Source: an uncultured Clostridia bacterium (GTDB taxonomy: Bacteria; Bacillota; Clostridia; Christensenellales; CAG-917). Taken from it: a stretch of 7,985 nt of DNA. The translations under genes were made by a program, and so were the position numbers. Shown here piece by piece: positions 6,501 to 7,985 of this stretch. The notes under the pieces were generated by a model. The model was not told where the DNA came from. It saw nothing but the letters and a program-made list of their open reading frames with translations, and did no database searches. Within the stretch, counting starts at the first letter, position 1, and every line of letters begins with the position of its first letter. Location of the stretch: contig CANREO010000038.1 in assembly GCA_947629635.1 (NCBI GenBank), positions 1 through 7,985 of the forward strand, read 5' to 3'.

Positions 6501-7985
6501 TTGCAGTGGGCGATACTCTCGCGACCGTGGGCATTACGCTCAGAAGCGCGATCGACGGCGAGGACTTCGGCGTGGGCGAGCATACGATAAGTTTTGCAAA
6601 TTGCGCCGTATTCGACAGCAATTATGAAATCTACGTCGACGCCGACGACAACCACGGCGACAGCGTAGCTCTCAACGCATTGTATGCCGACGAGGCGAAA
6701 CTTACGGTCAACATAACGTCGGCAAAGCTGTTGCCGAACGGCACCTTTACCGACAGAGAGTACGACGGACAGGATACGGTAGTATTTGTCCAAAACTCCG
6801 TGTATGCCGAATCGCCTCTGACCACTGTCAACTATCCGATAGAACTTGCCGATGAGCTTAAAAACTTCAAGTTGGACGGTGAATTTACTTACAAACTCTC
6901 CAAAAACGGCGCGGCGGACGCCAACGTTGCCGTTGACGAGGAGGGCAACGTCATAAGACATAACGTCCTTATAAGCGGCCTTAAGATCGTCGAGGACGGA
7001 GACAACAATTATCTCAAAAACTATGTGATTTACGGCGAAAGGTATAATCCCGAAACCACCGAGTATGAGGCTGTCGGCGCAGTGCCCACGGAAACCGTCG
7101 GGGACTTTGAAATTGTCGGCGCAGTGATGATATCCAAGAGGACTCTGACCATAATGGTCAACGACATCAACATCACGCCGCACGTCTACGATACAACTAC
7201 AAATGCGGTGGTCACCGCAAACCTCCCCGAAAAAGTGTTGGAGGAGCATAGAGAATATCTTGAGATATTTGTTACGGGCAATTTCAAAGACTATCAAGTG
7301 GGCAGCAATATCACTGTCGTGCTTTCGGGCGTAAGGTTGCAAGTCAAGAGCAATTTCGAACAAGAATTCGGCTATATCGCAGACAACTATTATCTCGAAC
7401 CGTACACGGGCCGTCATACGGCGGATATCGTCGCGCGCCCCGTCACCTTCGGCGTGACTATAGACGAAAGGACTTACAACGGCAAAGCCGCCATATCCTC
7501 GAATTCATTGCACTATACAATAGGCGAGGAGTACGGACTGTTGCCCGAGGATTCCACGGCGTATGCGATAAAGACGGAGGGCGGCGCAAACTATATTGAC
7601 GCCAACGTCGCCGTCGACGAGGATGGCAACGTCATACCAAAATCCGCAACGATATTCAACCCGACCCTCACCAGCAACAGGGGAAGGTCAAATTACGTGC
7701 TGACTTACGGAAGCAAGGTTAAGATCGACGACAGCTTTATCGCCGTAAAGGATACGGACGGGAATTGGTATTATTACGACGAGGCTTCTGCCTTTGCGAC
7801 GGATAGCGCCGAAAACGTTGCGAGCTATTATTACACTCTCAACTATACGACTAAGTTTGTGGAAGCGGAAAAGGCCATCGAGGGCATTGAGGAACATATT
7901 GTCGGCAGATATACCTTCAACGGCGTCGACTATCTGGCGATAGAGGAGTCGTTTGACGCCGCAGGAGCCGGTGCGGAATTGGCGA
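356..7985 (+). CDS. Giant exported Ig-like/MBG/YDG-repeat surface protein (3' end outside window)
   Basis: The frame is open from the ATG at 356 to the last base, at least 2,543 residues, and I found no stop or frameshift. It begins with a Sec-type signal sequence, so the product is predicted to leave the cytoplasm. Then follow a beta-type N-terminal region, Ig-like modules with D-x-A-G-N motifs (DLAGN 618-622, DQAGN 948-952), and about eleven MBG/YDG-like modules from about residue 1095 onward. Cysteine is nearly absent: after the two in the signal region (23, 33) I found only residues 196, 1366, 1565 and 2083. Asp, Glu, Asn, Tyr and Gly are abundant. Families with this layout are large cell-surface or secreted proteins, often presumed adhesins; MBG and YDG modules are structural with no known catalysis. 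No enzyme motif was seen. The anchor (LPXTG, SLH, wall-binding repeats or transmembrane helix) would lie beyond 7985. Substrate and partner are unknown. Confidence 0.93.
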   Translation, partial: MRFSKHTKADKYNLLRLGLLALCFVFALSAALCINLPLSVKGNDHIAEAASPVSKGNQTTVLGSSHDQGISWVFNSYTPGGSSATLNDNINNTKLPQIGSATDNTGGTFLYGQFASDVSDSVAKQIYAQSSGSEYQFGIESSPKYNGQITIAIVYEVPNAIKQLVESVYKNAVSVELRFKYSIHDNSHLDSYYVDCHPGSVTAQTAQNSMTSGNGYHYDNDGVGGNAVTHESNPKIVTAGSYTWTLATTMVWNGAWNWSNQQRKAYLSNIRAEYTIKSQASDSYSSPYFSQVDTENTYPYRPNTNNSNANPNWPIYVSGMENTLENAVDKVDRNGANMHSYTNESRTEAVEGDNPGTYYKRLTLEFDASDAVRQIYLQNTSARFNVFSVVDKNGLVNGNWNGVDRFNTNNGEARVAVRKTSATHFSVTIYVYKNFSTNLVFETYNTSFNLTYPISFKGIDLTGTTSSSASISLAGDMLMAAKSAGPEEDMQTIDWLRKPSGFSQRMDVNFLESLSDAAVSRHAIYFTVKKYGTYQELLTAQDDGQVELSRDIINSGSFHPVAAGPSDSAATTYSFNFVYHFDTGFANSVGSGTTTSAPNSTTDATGSGYYIFRFWVYDLAGNEGALLDEVFYAKVDYEQPIYDVDLSYKPDADLLQTVNIDAAHNGAWAKGETTLKLQLQKGMSVSGNTLVFMDGASRDHIVTVNYLGSITHLDGAPSEEGDSLTMSLKHNLTQNTDITIKFEDGAFIITFDNTRENGLYKDVAWITAFNIYAGAYEVSSRDDLPTGTPRLDYTNTDWRYQGRQQVAVLIDRNMPDIPTLEANEYVIDADRWDFDFDKVERNWYTDGYSYQGTSATFDDDLRALYGNQMKVRVGVKYIDTRNALVALKALDLKTKFTSATFDEGWESTWFDKISDINNFQTEAQRAATIDLLQANNGGLRVLFVWSEDQAGNISKGFSLYYILADARTYTFATTLGSDSRLGNTASMRASATSGIKRGARIDLTFVINQGYVPYKFNIKIGEVSTTVLENYLPRTQWTLAEQSYDREYASGVKFLDADDFVNANSMSFIYDTPDSFAPIEGERMEAEFIHRKIVTASLHSFTVTYDRKPVDISKIVEFSDETAKNEYVIVFLKDGKPMYKSGDGYTTDEAEAERNEGGKQYYIPKDAGEYGLRIYLEKDNAAYVDETFTMDGEGNQNITDNDFNILKAAATVTPDATQSTFGEEATLTFKVTYLVDGIPTELSAEDQQAEGIQGSLALNVADFTTAAVLGVGNYEIIEGETFEFTSGNFTVQFTGGVRHSIVARVITVSTWDASKTYGDRDPEHFPFAIGTEQFKPGEEALDIIKSIFLTLEFTQQDKDDKQYYVCATGSYILRAEGEDVNVYDYLNDASLFDGLSSNYKIEIDNTVGHFTIEKRDVTLDVSGQSVVLQKGTEFRPQEAKLTYAIASKDSHLRAEIESIVKLKLADAYSSDNPSDGYEHVYSYDILLDGEGNENITLKLGDDHTYLVYIADGKAIIISLKDAADFGFVFGLQWSDDTLTYEKFKDNFDVTSEEELPDFDNIEWTCNISGVQSGTYIPAGSYLVTLTGLKLTKGGSEVKDERGISYNVFANSFSIVVDAAKVTVKPVVRGGYERIYGEEDSKFDIGFEVTAINDQSFTSEQTYAEYEFSRIVSLISGTFARGKYASTGDFSVVGARYDDATDDEGNILAEGGGYYALHILRAFSISDNNFAVETDLGELQHFVIKPYSLKLTADDFKGVNKSYDGSTEVRYSDPRDAYDLDEMLVRPTDEVLISMTANYLTEGSPNQRTETGIKIENIALTGAQAHNYVISSIKRTNEQDGHAQLYSSEGVEAEANADTPLTDSVYAVIYYLDNNTLDIKIYISAGSIGIKKSDFAVSKVYDNNYSLTLDAIQMFSNSDVNGVGSTILFTALKNGLASLVAEETSLFPGKDVSDKYIVSISIFFEVGDINNYTVLNNDEEDTEYKDASVTVVGAEYGGKLGIKVVVSNITARITKRVLDANSFSKLETVDRDYNGLAAVNIDFMPSDDALAVGDTLATVGITLRSAIDGEDFGVGEHTISFANCAVFDSNYEIYVDADDNHGDSVALNALYADEAKLTVNITSAKLLPNGTFTDREYDGQDTVVFVQNSVYAESPLTTVNYPIELADELKNFKLDGEFTYKLSKNGAADANVAVDEEGNVIRHNVLISGLKIVEDGDNNYLKNYVIYGERYNPETTEYEAVGAVPTETVGDFEIVGAVMISKRTLTIMVNDINITPHVYDTTTNAVVTANLPEKVLEEHREYLEIFVTGNFKDYQVGSNITVVLSGVRLQVKSNFEQEFGYIADNYYLEPYTGRHTADIVARPVTFGVTIDERTYNGKAAISSNSLHYTIGEEYGLLPEDSTAYAIKTEGGANYIDANVAVDEDGNVIPKSATIFNPTLTSNRGRSNYVLTYGSKVKIDDSFIAVKDTDGNWYYYDEASAFATDSAENVASYYYTLNYTTKFVEAEKAIEGIEEHIVGRYTFNGVDYLAIEESFDAAGAGAELA
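506..1645 (+). other. Unassigned beta-rich N-terminal region (about residues 51-430)
   Basis: This region matches no family I recognise with confidence. It alternates Gly/Asn/Ser-rich loops with probable beta strands, for example ITIAIVYEV and VSVELRFKYSI. A first block ends near residue 285 with the strand-like AYLSNIRAEYTIKS, the way carbohydrate-binding-type jelly rolls often finish. It is Trp-rich just before that (MVWNGAWNWSN), then an Asn/Pro/Tyr-rich linker follows, and a second block contains FNVFSVVDKNG and FSVTIYVYKN. A pair of beta-sandwich modules that present a ligand-binding tip is a reasonable inference. Hand-counted lines here run 38-45% GC, clearly lower than in the repeat region. 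Confidence 0.5.
1673..3250 (+). other. Ig-like module series (about residues 440-965)
   Basis: About three Ig-like units are suggested by two landmarks typical of bacterial Ig-like arrays. One is a strand ending in D-x-A-G-N: YDLAGNEG at about 617-624 and EDQAGNIS at about 947-954. The other is a unit junction of the form [VI]-D-x-x-x-P: VDYEQP at 635-640 and IDRNMP at 810-815. The middle unit (about 640-810) lacks an obvious D-x-A-G-N and is more diverged. Such modules are structural and usually extend a binding head from the cell surface. Boundaries are approximate. Confidence 0.6.
3926..3952 (+). repeat. DGEGNxNIT repeat, copy 1
   Basis: Residues 1191-1199 read DGEGNQNIT. A second copy at residues 1488-1496 reads DGEGNENIT. 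Eight of nine residues and 22 of 27 bases agree by hand count, although the surrounding modules are strongly diverged. Confidence 0.6.
4817..4843 (+). repeat. DGEGNxNIT repeat, copy 2
   Basis: Residues 1488-1496, DGEGNENIT, match residues 1191-1199. It lies in the long fourth MBG unit and hints that this unit contains the equivalent of a module end near here. Confidence 0.6.
5955..6000 (+). other. AT-rich island inside the giant gene
   Basis: Only three of these 46 bases are G or C. The island encodes residues 1867-1882, VIYYLDNNTLDIKIYI, a likely beta hairpin between the first and second YDG modules. It uses TTA twice; I noticed only two other TTA codons in the whole frame. The flanking codons return at once to the GC-rich style. 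The frame is intact across it. Confidence 0.75.
6917..6955 (+). repeat. DANVAVDE[ED]GNVI repeat, copy 1
   Basis: Residues 2188-2200 read DANVAVDEEGNVI. The second copy lies 681 bases downstream. By hand count 36 of 39 bases are the same. It sits in the EYDG module, about 22 residues before that module's NYVI end motif. Confidence 0.8.
7598..7636 (+). repeat. DANVAVDE[ED]GNVI repeat, copy 2
   Basis: Residues 2415-2427 read DANVAVDEDGNVI, differing from copy 1 by one residue and three bases. It occupies the corresponding place in the TYNG module, before NYVL at 2446. Confidence 0.8.

Larger units (their letters stand above)
5582..7985 (+). other. YDG-type tandem modules and following unassigned stretch (residues 1743 onward)
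   Basis: Six modules are phased by start motifs SYDG (Y1762), VYDN (Y1900), DYNG (Y2032), EYDG (Y2136), VYDT (Y2278) and TYNG (Y2374), and by end motifs NYVI (1826), NYTV (1970), NYEI (2089), NYVI (2222), NYYL (2344) and NYVL (2446). Start-to-start spacing is 138, 132, 104, 142 and 96 residues. KSYDGSTEV in the first unit is a good match to the YDG family. Modules 2 and 5 have lost the Gly of the motif. After 2446 the sequence (about 2447-2543) does not clearly repeat the pattern and includes DGNWYYYD (2468-2475), then GRYTFNGVDY. No stop, sorting signal or transmembrane segment is reached. Confidence 0.65.

Noticed and set aside
6638..6661. EF-hand or dockerin-like loop DADDNHGD (2095-2102)
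   Set aside because: The glycine is one position late for the DxDxNG calcium loop, and no paired helix or second loop is present.
6188..7417. Minus-strand open frame of 409 codons
   Set aside because: Same cause: codon-aligned antisense shadow ending at a sense CTA (6188-6190). The sense frame carries MBG/YDG module motifs across this interval.

Overview
The window is dominated by one gene. An uninterrupted + strand reading frame opens at 356 and is still open at the last base (7985), giving at least 2,543 codons. I read it codon by codon and found no stop and no frameshift. It has a Sec-type signal sequence, very few cysteines, Ig-like modules with D-x-A-G-N motifs, and a long run of diverged MBG ('YGX') and YDG-type modules. 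This is the architecture of a giant exported, probably cell-surface, adhesin-like protein. The C-terminus lies outside the window, so the mode of anchoring cannot be read.

Organism: strong Shine-Dalgarno sites (GGAGG, AGAGGTG), sigma-A-like promoters, free use of ATA, AGA and AGG codons beside GC-rich choices such as GAC, GGC and GCG, and a giant MBG/YDG protein together suggest a Gram-positive (Firmicutes/Bacillota) bacterium. An uncultured gut Clostridia lineage such as Christensenellales is possible. This is inference; there is no rRNA or marker gene here.

Layout: 1-118, the first 39 codons of a leftward gene for a small-headed, single-pass membrane protein. 119-355, a divergent intergenic region with a promoter facing each way, a 9-base direct repeat, and a GC-rich foldable leader before the giant gene. 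356-7985, the giant gene: signal peptide (residues 1 to about 49), an AT-richer beta-type N-terminal region (about 51-440), Ig-like modules (about 440-965), a linker, MBG-type modules (about 1095-1740), then YDG-type modules (from about 1743) to about 2446 and an unassigned stretch running off the edge. The tandem modules can be phased by two landmarks: an aromatic-G/D/N start motif (TYGDRDP, IYGEED, SYDG, DYNG, EYDG, TYNG) and an N-Y-x-[IVL] end motif.

There is no sign of a mobile element, CRISPR array, tRNA or rRNA. The many long minus-strand open frames inside the giant gene are antisense shadows. The ones I checked are codon-aligned with the sense frame and end exactly at rare sense Leu or Ser codons (TTA, CTA, TCA).
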